A stretch of DNA of 64,000 nucleotides from Elusimicrobiota bacterium (GTDB lineage: Bacteria > Elusimicrobiota > Elusimicrobia > UBA1565 > UBA9628), in contig JACRDN010000014.1 in assembly GCA_016218575.1 (NCBI GenBank), positions 149,891 to 213,890 on the forward strand, read 5' to 3'. Shown here piece after piece: positions 44,955 through 54,193 of the stretch; the first letter of the stretch is position 1; each line of letters begins with the position of its first letter. The position numbers and the translations under genes are program-made. Below the pieces are notes generated by a model. That model worked only from the letters and a program-made list of their open reading frames with translations. It was not told the DNA's origin and did not search any database.

Positions 44955-46374
44955 AGACGCGGCTGCGCTCCCCGGAATTTTCATAAACGAGCTTGAAGAA
45001 GCGCTGGTTCTCCAAATTACAGCGGGCTCTTTCCAACATCTGGCCGATCCGCCCGGCCTGGCCCCGGGCTAGGCCCAGGGCCAGGCCTTCTTGCCAGAGG
45101 ACGAGGCGGGCGCGGTGCCTCTTGAGGAGGTCATGGAACTCCTCGATCCGCGCGGAGTCGGGCAGGGGCAGGCTTGGGCGCCTGGCGTAAAACCCGTCGC
45201 GCACGTACAGGGGGCTTGCCAGGATGTCGGACTCAGCGCCGTGGGCTCGTATCCAGGAATAGGTGAGGGAAAGCTCGGGCTCGGCCCATAGATTGGGCTT
45301 GAAGAGCCGCGGGATCGAGTGAAAGCCGAGTTGCGCGGCGAGCATGACGGCCAGGACGGGAGCCCTGGCCGGTCCCAAGGCGCGGGCCAGGGCCCAGAGC
45401 AGGAAAGGCAGAAGCGTTATAAGGTAGCGCTCATACTGCCAGGCCCAGATCGCGTGCATGAGGAGCGCGCCGACGAGAGCCCAGGCGGCGGGCTCCTGAG
45501 GGTCCTTCTTGAGAATCCGTTTGAGTCCTAGAAGGCTCGCGCCAAAAAGGAGGAGCCCCGCGGCCATCGCCGCCGGGCCTTGGCCCCACGCGGGCGGAAA
45601 ATAGCAGGAACCCCAAGAGGACAGATAGAAGCCCGCGTTTTCGCGGGAGACTTGAAGAATATCCAGCCATCGCCGTCCGCCGTACGACAGGCCAAATTCC
45701 CCGAGCTCCTGCACCGAGCCGGACCTGTTCCAGGACCAAAGCGCCCAAAGCCCCAGCCCGAGCAAGGGCGCAAGGAGAAGCCGTAGGGCTTGCCGCCATC
45801 GCCCGCCCGCCAAGGCCCGAGCGACGGCGGCGGGGAGCAGTGAAATTCCGGCCGGCCGTATTTGCGTCAGGGCCAGGAGAAGCCCGCCCCCGGCCCAGCC
45901 AGAGCCGGTCGGGGCGTCCAGGGCCGCGAGCAGGAGAAAGACCAGGAGGAGGTAGGGAATCTCGCTCATCACGGTCCCGGCTTGGCTCAGCACGATGGGG
46001 CTCGAGGCGAAGACGAGGCAGAGCAGGGCGGCTGAGGGCTCTTTTTTGCGCCGCAGCCAAAGCCAGAAAAGCCACGGGCTCAAGGCCATGAGGAGAGTCG
46101 AAATAATCTGGTAGGCCGCGAAATTCTCTCCGGCTAGGAAAGTCACCGGCAGGAGCAGAAGCGGCAGGCCGGGAATGACGAAGGTCAGGGGCGGCAGGCC
46201 GGGGCTCGTGAAGAGACGGTAGCGGCCTTGGCTCAAGGCGTGCGAGGCGATGACGTAGAGGAGGTCGTCTTGCTGGCGGCCGAGGTACTGGGCCGGGGCG
46301 CTTACCAGCGCCAGGAGGCTGGCCAGGCCCAGGGCCAGGACTTCCCAAAGGCGGATCCGCCGATCCTGTTTCAA
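44941..46374 (-). CDS. GT39/ArnT-like membrane glycosyltransferase
   Basis: 477 residues with about 10 helices and the same layout as the protein at 19499: acidic pair in QQDDLLYVIASHAL, then PPLTFVIPGLPLLL, SEIPYLLLVF and IRPAGISLLPAA. The acidic pair marks the GT-C catalytic loop. It starts 34 bases from the tRNA-Ser 3' end and leads a two-gene operon. Confidence 0.8.
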   Translation of the reverse strand: MKQDRRIRLWEVLALGLASLLALVSAPAQYLGRQQDDLLYVIASHALSQGRYRLFTSPGLPPLTFVIPGLPLLLLPVTFLAGENFAAYQIISTLLMALSPWLFWLWLRRKKEPSAALLCLVFASSPIVLSQAGTVMSEIPYLLLVFLLLAALDAPTGSGWAGGGLLLALTQIRPAGISLLPAAVARALAGGRWRQALRLLLAPLLGLGLWALWSWNRSGSVQELGEFGLSYGGRRWLDILQVSRENAGFYLSSWGSCYFPPAWGQGPAAMAAGLLLFGASLLGLKRILKKDPQEPAAWALVGALLMHAIWAWQYERYLITLLPFLLWALARALGPARAPVLAVMLAAQLGFHSIPRLFKPNLWAEPELSLTYSWIRAHGAESDILASPLYVRDGFYARRPSLPLPDSARIEEFHDLLKRHRARLVLWQEGLALGLARGQAGRIGQMLERARCNLENQRFFKLVYENSGERSRVYELQ

Positions 46375-46408
46375 AGGTTATTTTAGAATTCGCCGGGGAA
46401 AGCGCCGG

Positions 46409-46495
46409 CGGAAAGGGGGGGATTCGAACCCCCGAGGGCTGTTACACCCTACACGATTTCCAGTCGTGCCGTTTCAACCGCTCACGCACCTTTCC
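46409..46495 (-). tRNA. tRNA-Ser (anticodon GGA)
   Basis: The acceptor GGAAAGG pairs with CCTTTCC, with discriminator G. The anticodon loop CTGGAAA gives GGA. A long variable arm (TAGGGTGTAACAGCCCT) and T-arm GGGGGTTCGAATCCCCC are serine-type. CCA is not encoded. Confidence 0.97.
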
Positions 46496-46541
46496 GCAAA
46501 GCCGGACGGCGAAATTATAGCTAAATTTGATAAATTAAGGC

Positions 46542-46802
46542 GTGACATTCAAGCATTCCTCCAACGTGGCATGGCGCCGGGTCCAGGGCGAGGCCGTAAT
46601 ACTCAACCTGGAAAACAGCGTCTACTATTCGCTCAATGACCCCGCCGCCTCCATCTGGGATCTGTTGGTCAAGGGCGAGCCCGCCGAGAATATCGTGGAT
46701 AAGCTCTTTGGCGAGTACGAGGTGGCGCGGGCCGAACTGCGCCGGGACGTGGACGAGCTCGTGGAGGAGTTGAGCCGGGAAGGCTTGATCCAGGCGCTAT
46801 GA
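46542..46802 (+). CDS. PqqD-like RiPP recognition protein
   Basis: 86 residues, GTG start. The winged-helix PqqD pattern is clear: WRRVQGEAVILNLENSVYYS, LNDPAASIWDLL and a C-terminal helix with ELVEELSREGLIQ. Such stand-alone domains bind the leader of a precursor peptide and present it to a radical SAM enzyme or other modifying enzyme. It overlaps the radical SAM gene as ATGA. A TAAATT hexamer six bases before the GTG suggests a leaderless operon start. Confidence 0.88.
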   Translation: MTFKHSSNVAWRRVQGEAVILNLENSVYYSLNDPAASIWDLLVKGEPAENIVDKLFGEYEVARAELRRDVDELVEELSREGLIQAL

Positions 46803-47950
46803 GCCCGGAGTCGTCGCGCCTGGTGTTCAAGCAGCTCGATGAGTGGGTGGGGGCGGGGCTCAAGGCCCTCGAGGGATGCTGCGACCCCGAGCCCATCCGC
46901 GAGCTGCACCTGGAGATCACCCACCGTTGCGACCTCAAGTGCGTGATGTGCCACCATTGGGAGATGCCCTCGCGCGATCCGGGCTCCCTGGCGCGACAGT
47001 TGAACCCGGCCGAGATCGAGGCATTCATTTCCCGATCGGAGCTCCTTCGCGGCGTGCGCACCGTTGTAGTGACCGGCGGCGAGCCCTGGACCCGGCCGGA
47101 CGCCCCGCAAATCGTAGCGCTCCTGCGCCGGCTTTACCCTGAGGCCTCTTTGGGGGTGCTCACCAATTTCTGGAACGCGGAGCTCTTGAGGCGCAAGCTC
47201 CTGGAAGCGGAAGCTCTCGGAGCCTCCGGTATTTGGCTGGGATCCTCCTTGGACGGCCTCGAGGAGACCCATGACCTCGTCCGAGGACAGAAAGGGGCTT
47301 TCCATGGCTTTAGGCGATCCCTTGAGATGCTGCGCCGGGAATTCCCGAATATCCGGGCCAGCGTTAATTTCACCATCACTCCCAGGAATCACCGGGATCT
47401 TTGGGCCGTCTACCGATTCGCCCAGGAGGAAGGCCTGGGCTTCGGCTGCCAATTCGTGGTCAATCACGAGGGCTACCAGGCCCCGGAGCGCTTCCAATGG
47501 CAAAGCGCGGAGTTGGACGAGGTCGAGTCGCAGATAGACCGGGTGCTTGCGGACATAGCGGCTCGCCACGGGGCCTTGGAGCGCTGGCTGACGCGTCCCG
47601 CGCCCGAGTCGCACGGACTTTGGATCCAGCTCCTCTATTGGCGCTATCTGCGCCGGCACGGGCGGGGTTCGCCCAGGTTTTTCGATGACTGCATGGCCGG
47701 CCGGCGCTACGCCATGCTGGATCCGGAGGGAAATCTCTTCTTCTGTCCGGTCAACAAAAACAAGCATGTCGGCAACGTCAGAAACGCTCCCTTCGACCGG
47801 ATCTGGAGCTCGGCCCGTGCCGAGGCGCTGAGGGGCGAACTGCGGCCCTGCCAATGCCGCTGCTGGCTCAACTGCATCGCCAACCCGGTCTTGGACCGTG
47901 TGCTGCGCGCCGCGTGGTCGGATATTTCCCCGGCTCCCGCTCATTCATGA
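46799..47950 (+). CDS. Radical SAM/SPASM peptide-modifying enzyme
   Basis: 383 residues. The SAM-cluster motif is C44-x3-C48-x2-C51 (THRCDLKCVMCHHW), with the GGEPW motif near residue 87. The C-terminal SPASM region has C298, FFCPVNK and the cluster C351-x-C353-x-C355-x3-C359. With the overlapping PqqD-like partner this is the standard pair for ribosomal-peptide modification (PqqE, sactisynthases), though some pairs act on other substrates. No precursor lies directly next to it; the candidate peptide is 9 kb away at 56164. Confidence 0.9.
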   Translation: MSPESSRLVFKQLDEWVGAGLKALEGCCDPEPIRELHLEITHRCDLKCVMCHHWEMPSRDPGSLARQLNPAEIEAFISRSELLRGVRTVVVTGGEPWTRPDAPQIVALLRRLYPEASLGVLTNFWNAELLRRKLLEAEALGASGIWLGSSLDGLEETHDLVRGQKGAFHGFRRSLEMLRREFPNIRASVNFTITPRNHRDLWAVYRFAQEEGLGFGCQFVVNHEGYQAPERFQWQSAELDEVESQIDRVLADIAARHGALERWLTRPAPESHGLWIQLLYWRYLRRHGRGSPRFFDDCMAGRRYAMLDPEGNLFFCPVNKNKHVGNVRNAPFDRIWSSARAEALRGELRPCQCRCWLNCIANPVLDRVLRAAWSDISPAPAHS

Positions 47951-49095
47951 AAAAGAGGAGAGTGCTCGTTCTTCTTCCCTCGTCTGCGTCCCCCTTCCGC
48001 GGCTGGCGGGGACTGCTCCTGCGCGAGCTCGGCAAGGACTGGGAGCTCGATCTCCTGGCCGTGGCCCCTGGAAGGGCCGCGGGCTTTCTGAGCCAGGCCT
48101 CCGGCGCCGAGTATGCCGCGGCGGTGGTCGTGGGCGAGAATTGGCCGCTGCAAATTCTCGAGGGGATGAAATGCCCGCTCGTCCGGGCTTCTTTTGGCAG
48201 GAGCGCTCCCTGCGCGGAGCATATATTTTCGGACGTTTGGAATTTCAGCCCAGGCCGAAGGCCTAGGCTTACAAAGCGCCTGCTCAAGCTCGCGGCGGCG
48301 CGCCGGGCCCCGGCCACGGCCTTGACAAGCCTCATCATCCCTTGCTTTAACCAATGGAAATACACCCGCCAGTGCCTGGATTCGGTGCTCGCGTGCACCC
48401 GTAAGCCCTACGAGATCATCATCGTGGACAACGGTTCGACCGATGGGACCGCGGCCCAGGCCAAAAAGATTCCCGGCGTGCGCCTCATCCGCAATCCGGA
48501 GAACCTGGGGTTCGCCAAGGCGATCAACCAAGGCATGGAGAAGGCCAAGGGCCGCTATCTGGTATGGCTCAACAGCGACGTGGTCGTGACTGCGGGCTGG
48601 CTCGAGGGGCTCATTGCCTGTGCCACGCGCTTGCCCCGGATCGCGGCCGCGGGCCCCTGCACCAACGAGACCGTGGGCTTTCAGCTCGTGCCGGGAGCGG
48701 GCTACCAGGGGCTCAAGGAGCTGCCCCTGTTCGCCCAGGCCTGGGCCCTCAAGCACCAGGGCCAGGCGCTCTCGGTTCCCCGCTTGACCGGCTTTTGCCT
48801 GCTTCTCAAGCGTGAGGCGGTCGCCAAGGTCGGCCTTCTCGACGAGCGTTTCGGCCGGGGCTGCTACGAGGAGTACGATTATTGCCTGAGGCTCAGGCAA
48901 GCGGGCTATGAGCTTGCCTGCGCGCAGGACGTTTTCGTGCACCATTTCGGTCATAAGAGCTTCGGGAGCTTCGAGGCCATGGCGGCCCAGGCCCGTGCCA
49001 ACCGCGACGTGTTCCTCGACAAATGGTGCCGCAAGTCCTTGAGCTTCTTGGACGAACTCGATCCGGAAGCCGCCCAGAAAGCCTCCGCCCCGTGA
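47947..49095 (+). CDS. GT2 family glycosyltransferase with extra N-terminal domain
   Basis: 382 residues from ATG 47947 (ATGA overlap with the radical SAM stop). Residues about 1-110 look like a degenerate Rossmann domain (KKRRVLVLLPSSASPFRGW). The GT2/GT-A core follows: TSLIIPCFNQWKYTRQCLDS, IIIVDNGSTDGT, NPENLGFAKAINQG, the acidic site WLNSDVVV and EEYDYCLRLRQAGY. It resembles rhamnosyltransferase-like enzymes of surface polysaccharides. It is translationally linked to the next gene (GTGA). Confidence 0.9.
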   Translation: MKKRRVLVLLPSSASPFRGWRGLLLRELGKDWELDLLAVAPGRAAGFLSQASGAEYAAAVVVGENWPLQILEGMKCPLVRASFGRSAPCAEHIFSDVWNFSPGRRPRLTKRLLKLAAARRAPATALTSLIIPCFNQWKYTRQCLDSVLACTRKPYEIIIVDNGSTDGTAAQAKKIPGVRLIRNPENLGFAKAINQGMEKAKGRYLVWLNSDVVVTAGWLEGLIACATRLPRIAAAGPCTNETVGFQLVPGAGYQGLKELPLFAQAWALKHQGQALSVPRLTGFCLLLKREAVAKVGLLDERFGRGCYEEYDYCLRLRQAGYELACAQDVFVHHFGHKSFGSFEAMAAQARANRDVFLDKWCRKSLSFLDELDPEAAQKASAP

Positions 49096-52000
49096 ATCCG
49101 GTCGAGCCGGGCCTGCGCGTGCGCAGCGATTCCATGCGCTTCCTGATAGAGCCCGGCGACCTGGTCTATTATCGCCGAGCCGGGCTCGAGAGCCTCTCCG
49201 TGGGCGACGTGGCGGTGATCCTCCATTGGGAAAAAGGGGAAGCCGACTATCTAGTGCACCGCCTTTGGGGGCGATTCAAGAGGGAGGGTGTTTCGCATGG
49301 GCTCACCAAGGGCGACGTGAAGCTGTCCTTTGATCCGTCGCTTCCCGAGAATTCCTTCATTGGAAAAGTTGTGGCCGTGCGGCGGGGCAGGCGCTGGATC
49401 AGGCTCGACAGCGCCAAGGCGCGCGCCATTGGGGCAGTTCTCTCGGTGCCGGCCGCTGGCCTGCACCAGCTTGCCATTAAACCGTTCTCACGCCTCTCGG
49501 GAGCCGGAGCAGCGGGCAGCGCCTTGGCCCTCTGCCATTGCCTTGTCTCCCGCCTGTGGGACCGGCATCTTCCCGACTTGGCGGCGCGCCTTTTGGCCGG
49601 CGAGGCTCCCGAGGGCGCGCCGAGCGAGGACCTTTCCGCGGAGCGGGAGATTTTCGGCATCGTCGAGGAGGGAGCCTCCTGGTCGGGGAAGGTCCGCCTG
49701 CTCGGAGACGTCTACGTCCCGCCCGGCGTCACGCTTGAAATTCTTCCCGGGACCGAGATCGGCTTTGCGCCCGAGTCGCTCTGCACCAACCATCACGGGC
49801 GCTACGCGCGTAGTGCGGGGCGCTGCCGCATTTTGGTGGCGGGCCGCTTGAAGGCCGAGGGCGAGGCCGCGAGCCGGATACGCTTCGGCGGGGGCGAGCC
49901 CTGGGGGGGAATCCATTTCATGCCGGGCTCGAGCGGCTCCTTGGCCCGCGCGGACGTGTCGGGAAGCGAAATCGGAGGAGTCAACGGCTTCGGCCGGGCC
50001 GGCCTTTTTCTCAGGGAGGTGAGCTTCAAGCGCAACGCCTGGGGGATTTCATGGCGGGGCGGGACGTTGAGCATGGAGGATGGGCTCTTCGAGGATAACG
50101 TCGTCGGCATAGCCTTGTCGTTGGGGACTCTCTCCTGGAAAGGAGGGCGGCTCAAGGGCGGAGAGTCCGGCCTTGAGCTCCTCAACCGCTCGCGCGCCAA
50201 GCTCGAGGGCGTGCGCTTGGATAATGGCCGCGGGCATGGCGCGACTATCTCGGGCGGGTGTCTGACGGCCCGCGGGTCTATATTCCTAAGCCACGCAGGC
50301 GCAGGACTGCTCGTCAAGGCCGGCGGCCGAGCGGAGCTTTCCGGGTGCGTCTTGGAGAAAAACGCATGGGGCTTGTCCCTCCAAGAGGGGCTAGCTGAGC
50401 TTCAGGATTGTCGGGTCCTCGATAATGGCCGAGCCGGAGTTGTCCTGAGTCCGCCCGCCGAGGGCGCAGGCTCTGCGCGTCTGCAATGGAGGAAGGGAGA
50501 GCTCCGGGGGGGCGGCACGGGCTTGGAGCTCTCGGCCAACGCTCGGGCCGAGATACAGGATGTGATCGTGGACAATTGCCTGCGCCACGGCGTCGCGGCG
50601 GTCGGGGGGCGCTTGACGGCGCGCGGCTGCGTATTCTCCGGGCATGGCTCGGCGGGAGTCCATGCCTCGGGAAGCGCCCGCGTGCGCTTGGAGCGATGCT
50701 CCCTGGAGCGCAACGCCTTCGGTTTTTCTCTCGCTCAAGGGCGGGGGAACCTGGAAAACTGCGAGTTTTCAGACAACACCTCGGTCGGGATATCCCTTTC
50801 CGGGGGGCGCCTCAAGGCCAGGGGCGTCCGGATCCGGGACCATCCCGTCTTGGCAATGAGCGTGGCCGGAGGAGAGGCGGAGCTTGCCGGCTGCGTCATG
50901 GAGGGCAACCAGGCGGCCATCCGCGCATCGCAAGGGCGCCTGCGCCTGCTCGCCGGAATTGTCCGAGGTGGAGGCATCGGGCTCGAGGTTGCGGCTCAAG
51001 CCCACGTCTTCCTTAAAAAATCCTCCTTTGAAGACTGTCGTGGCCATGGCGTGAGCCTGCTGGGCGGGGCCTTGGAGGCGCGACGCGGCCGTTTCCGGGG
51101 CTGCGGGGGGGCCGGGCTTCATCTGGCCAAGAACGGAGCCGCTCGACTTTCCACATGCCGCTTCGAAAAAAACGCGTTCGGAATCGCGGTGGAGGAAGGA
51201 CGTGCGGAGTGCTCTTCCTGTGAAATACTGGAGTCGGGGCGGGCCGGGATCAGCCTGGCCGGCGGCCGAGCCCGCCTGGCGTGGAGCGGCGGACGTGTCC
51301 TGGGGGGGGAGGTCGGTGTCGAGGTGGGGCCCGGCGCTTGGGCCCAAGCGCGGCGGTCCCGCGTCGAGAATTGCCGCCGACACGGCGCCCTGGTGTCCGG
51401 CGGCGCCCTTGGGGCCGAGAACTCGCTTTTCTTGGGGAATGCGGAGAGCGGAATTTCCGTGGAGAAGGGCGGCGCTCTCGACTTGGCGCGCTGCGGCCTT
51501 ATGGGCAACTCTTTCGGCCTCGCGGTCGAGGATGGCTCGTCCAATCTGAGCCGGGTGTCGGTCTGTGGCAATTCCCGAGTCGGGGTCAGCTTGGACTCGG
51601 GGGTTCATGTCCTCGATCGGGTTGCGGTCAAGGGCAATCCTCAGGGCCTGGCCCAGAGCCCGGCGGCCGCGGTCCGGATCATTGGCGACGGCCTTTTTGA
51701 CGGCGGCTTTCGGGCGGCGGCGCGGAGAGCTCTGGCTCACGCGGTTTTCAAAGGCGCGGCTTTTCCTCCTCTCCGCTGGATTTTTATCGGCTGGGCCCGG
51801 CTGTCTCTTCGCCTTTTAGCGTTTTGGGCGAGGCGCCGGCGAGGCCTCAAGGCCCTCGCGGTGCACCGCAGCTGGACCTCATCGGACTGGCGGCCGGGGA
51901 CGAGCGACATCGACTTCGTGGCCGTGGCCCGGGAGCTTGGGGAGGAGCGAGGCCTTGAATGGTGCCGTGGTTTTCAGAAGAGCTTGAGGCGGTGGAGGGC

Positions 52001-53183
52001 CGTGTTTCCCTTCTTCGGAGAAGTTTTGGTCGCGGGGCCGGAGGATTTGGAAGCTTATCTGCGCTGGGGCGGCCGCCGCGCCGCGGAGCTGGGCTCCCGG
52101 GGACGGGTTCTCGCGGGCGGATTTCCCCGCCGCCAAAGGGCTTCCTCGAGCATACCCGGCCCGGAATTATTGGGGGAGGCGGCGCACGCCTATACCCGAC
52201 TCATGCAGTCGTGTCTTTGGAAACGCGGAGCGCGCGCGGGCCTGGCCCGGGTCCAGGCCCAAAAGGCGTTTACCGACGCGATGCGCTACGCCCGCGCCGC
52301 GCGGGCGCTATCCGAGCCGCTGAGCCGCGCGGCTTTCGAGGCCGAGCGCTGCCCGCGCTCGGGGCCGCGGCCAGCGCACGCCGCGCTCTGCGCCGAGGCC
52401 TTGAGGCAACTGCACCAAAGCGCGCTTTCCCTTCGTCAAGGGCGAGCCGCCGATTCCTCGGCCCCGGGCGGCCTGCATTCGGCGCTGGAGAAAATGGACG
52501 CGGAACGCCTAGTGGAGAGAGGCAGGCGCATGAGGCTTGCCTGCGAGCTGCGCCAAGCCCTGGGGGCTTCGTTGACCGGAGGCTCCTGCGACGACCTCTA
52601 CCGCTCCTATCTGGTCTTGGACGACGATTCCTTGGAGGAGCGCGATCTTCCGCGCCTTTTCACCGCGCTTAGGACGTTCGCCTTGGAGCGTGGGGCGCCC
52701 GGGACCTTGCCCATAATCCTGTCCGAGAGCCTGTGGCGGCTATGGAGCCGCCTGCCCTATCTGGAATGTCCGGCGCGCTTTCTTGAAGCCTGCGGCGAGC
52801 CCGATCGCGATGGGCTCCTCCTTCCGGCCGGAGCAGGATTTCCCGGACTTTGGCAATACAGCTGGGGCTCGGCGCTTGCCCGCCGCGGCGAGGGCGCTGC
52901 ACCCGGCCTCCAGGACGCGGCCAAGGAGAGCCTCGCCGCCTTGCGCCTGACCTGGCGCTTCACCAGCGCCGGAGGATGCTTCTCCACGGAGTACGTCCGC
53001 CACTACCTCTTGAGCCGAGTCATGGGGCTGAAATTGCTTTTACAGGGGGAGGCCGCGCCTTTCTTCGCGATAGACGAGTTGGCGCGGCTTTACCAGGAGA
53101 GATTTCCCGGCGCCAGGCTTCCGGACGCCGAAGGGGTGGAGCTATGGGCCGACAAGCAGTTGCGCGAAGTGGATCTGGAGTAG
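49092..53183 (+). CDS. Fusion: S26/S24-like peptidase, right-handed beta-helix, nucleotidyltransferase
   Basis: 1363 residues from GTG 49092. Residues 1-90 match SipW/ER-type signal peptidases: S14 in SDSMRFLIEPGD, GDVAVI, H56 in YLVHRLWG in place of the bacterial Lys, then TKGDVK. Residues about 190-880 are a right-handed parallel beta-helix with Gly/Asn/Cys-rich turns; a longer unit containing RHG-x4-GG, EKNAFG and GIGLEV recurs about four times. Near 930-945 lies a nucleotidyltransferase motif, GTSDIDFVAV, with D939-x-D941. A helical C-terminal domain follows to 1363. No signal peptide is seen. Separate S24/S26 peptidase and nucleotidyltransferase genes are familiar near PqqD/HprK loci; I do not know this three-part fusion. 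Confidence 0.78.
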   Translation: MNPVEPGLRVRSDSMRFLIEPGDLVYYRRAGLESLSVGDVAVILHWEKGEADYLVHRLWGRFKREGVSHGLTKGDVKLSFDPSLPENSFIGKVVAVRRGRRWIRLDSAKARAIGAVLSVPAAGLHQLAIKPFSRLSGAGAAGSALALCHCLVSRLWDRHLPDLAARLLAGEAPEGAPSEDLSAEREIFGIVEEGASWSGKVRLLGDVYVPPGVTLEILPGTEIGFAPESLCTNHHGRYARSAGRCRILVAGRLKAEGEAASRIRFGGGEPWGGIHFMPGSSGSLARADVSGSEIGGVNGFGRAGLFLREVSFKRNAWGISWRGGTLSMEDGLFEDNVVGIALSLGTLSWKGGRLKGGESGLELLNRSRAKLEGVRLDNGRGHGATISGGCLTARGSIFLSHAGAGLLVKAGGRAELSGCVLEKNAWGLSLQEGLAELQDCRVLDNGRAGVVLSPPAEGAGSARLQWRKGELRGGGTGLELSANARAEIQDVIVDNCLRHGVAAVGGRLTARGCVFSGHGSAGVHASGSARVRLERCSLERNAFGFSLAQGRGNLENCEFSDNTSVGISLSGGRLKARGVRIRDHPVLAMSVAGGEAELAGCVMEGNQAAIRASQGRLRLLAGIVRGGGIGLEVAAQAHVFLKKSSFEDCRGHGVSLLGGALEARRGRFRGCGGAGLHLAKNGAARLSTCRFEKNAFGIAVEEGRAECSSCEILESGRAGISLAGGRARLAWSGGRVLGGEVGVEVGPGAWAQARRSRVENCRRHGALVSGGALGAENSLFLGNAESGISVEKGGALDLARCGLMGNSFGLAVEDGSSNLSRVSVCGNSRVGVSLDSGVHVLDRVAVKGNPQGLAQSPAAAVRIIGDGLFDGGFRAAARRALAHAVFKGAAFPPLRWIFIGWARLSLRLLAFWARRRRGLKALAVHRSWTSSDWRPGTSDIDFVAVARELGEERGLEWCRGFQKSLRRWRAVFPFFGEVLVAGPEDLEAYLRWGGRRAAELGSRGRVLAGGFPRRQRASSSIPGPELLGEAAHAYTRLMQSCLWKRGARAGLARVQAQKAFTDAMRYARAARALSEPLSRAAFEAERCPRSGPRPAHAALCAEALRQLHQSALSLRQGRAADSSAPGGLHSALEKMDAERLVERGRRMRLACELRQALGASLTGGSCDDLYRSYLVLDDDSLEERDLPRLFTALRTFALERGAPGTLPIILSESLWRLWSRLPYLECPARFLEACGEPDRDGLLLPAGAGFPGLWQYSWGSALARRGEGAAPGLQDAAKESLAALRLTWRFTSAGGCFSTEYVRHYLLSRVMGLKLLLQGEAAPFFAIDELARLYQERFPGARLPDAEGVELWADKQLREVDLE

Positions 53184-54193
53184 TTGTTCAGAAATTCCCC
53201 GAGGGCCTCGAGATTGCGGCGCGGGTTATTTCCCAGCTGAAATTCATAGGACCGCACTTGCCCAAGGATGCGTCGGGCCGTCTTCAGGCGCGAGAGGGCT
53301 ATGCCGGTCAGGTTGGAGAGGCCGTAGGGCGAGGGCCGGAGCATGTACTCCGCCATTTGGGCCACCCCATGCCCCAAGACGAGGTGGACGGCCAAGGCCC
53401 GGATAGCCATGGGCCATGAGGCCGGGCGCAGGAGGGGCGCTGCCGCGCCGCGCCGCCCTATCAAAAGCCATGAAAGGGGAAGATCGCTTCTTACCTTGTC
53501 TCTGAAATAGGTCAAATCCACCAGCTTCTTCACTCCGTAGCGTCGGCGCGTCAATTGCCGCACGTGCCGGGCGGGAAGGCCCGACAGGTCGGCCGAGGGC
53601 TGGAATCCGAGGCGGAGGGGAAAGGCCCTAAGCCGGCCGGCGCAATCCACGAGCGGAGTGTCGTCCGAGAGGATGCCGAAGCCTTCCCTCTCCAGCATCT
53701 CCAAGGCCATGGTGCTTTTTCCTCCGCCGGAGGGCAGCAATAGGAGCCCTCCGAGGCCACGATGCTCGAAGCCCAGCGCGTGGATTCTGTGGAGTCCGCG
53801 CCGGTCGAGCTCCTCTCCGACCCGGGAGAGAGCGGCCAGATACGCGAGCTCATGGAGCCTCTCTGGGCGGACGCAGAATATCTCGCCTCGGCGGGAGCGG
53901 TAGTCGTAGAAGGCCCAAGCCTGGTCGCAATAGGAGATAAGCCGTTGGCTTGTTCTTTGCTTGACCAAGAATTCTTTGGTTTTAAAAATGGGAACGCCAG
54001 CGTCCGACAGCCTATGGGCTGGCGGCGCCTTCAACCAAAGCCGAATCCCAATGGCGGCAGGCTCCCGGCCGTCCGAAGTGGGGCCGGGCGCCGAGAAGTA
54101 TTCGAAATCCCTGCGCAGCGGTTCGAGAATCTCGGACGAGTCCGCCTCCACCGAAAGGCTTATTCCGTAAAAGTCGAGAGCGAGGCTCTTCAT
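53090..54193 (-). CDS. HprK-related P-loop kinase
   Basis: 367 residues from ATG 54193 (ATGA overlap with the upstream GT2); longer open frame upstream lies within that gene. The HPr-kinase-like nucleotide site is P154-S-G-G-G-K159-S-T with H138 (IHALGFEH) before it and the acidic ILSDDTPLVD after. An N-terminal domain of about 110 residues replaces the HprK N-domain. HprK-like proteins in lasso and PqqD loci phosphorylate precursor peptides; here the small peptide ends in Ser-Tyr. The last 94 bases overlap the convergent fusion gene. Confidence 0.82.
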   Translation of the reverse strand: MKSLALDFYGISLSVEADSSEILEPLRRDFEYFSAPGPTSDGREPAAIGIRLWLKAPPAHRLSDAGVPIFKTKEFLVKQRTSQRLISYCDQAWAFYDYRSRRGEIFCVRPERLHELAYLAALSRVGEELDRRGLHRIHALGFEHRGLGGLLLLPSGGGKSTMALEMLEREGFGILSDDTPLVDCAGRLRAFPLRLGFQPSADLSGLPARHVRQLTRRRYGVKKLVDLTYFRDKVRSDLPLSWLLIGRRGAAAPLLRPASWPMAIRALAVHLVLGHGVAQMAEYMLRPSPYGLSNLTGIALSRLKTARRILGQVRSYEFQLGNNPRRNLEALGEFLNNYSRSTSRNCLSAHSSTPSASGSLAPGNLSW

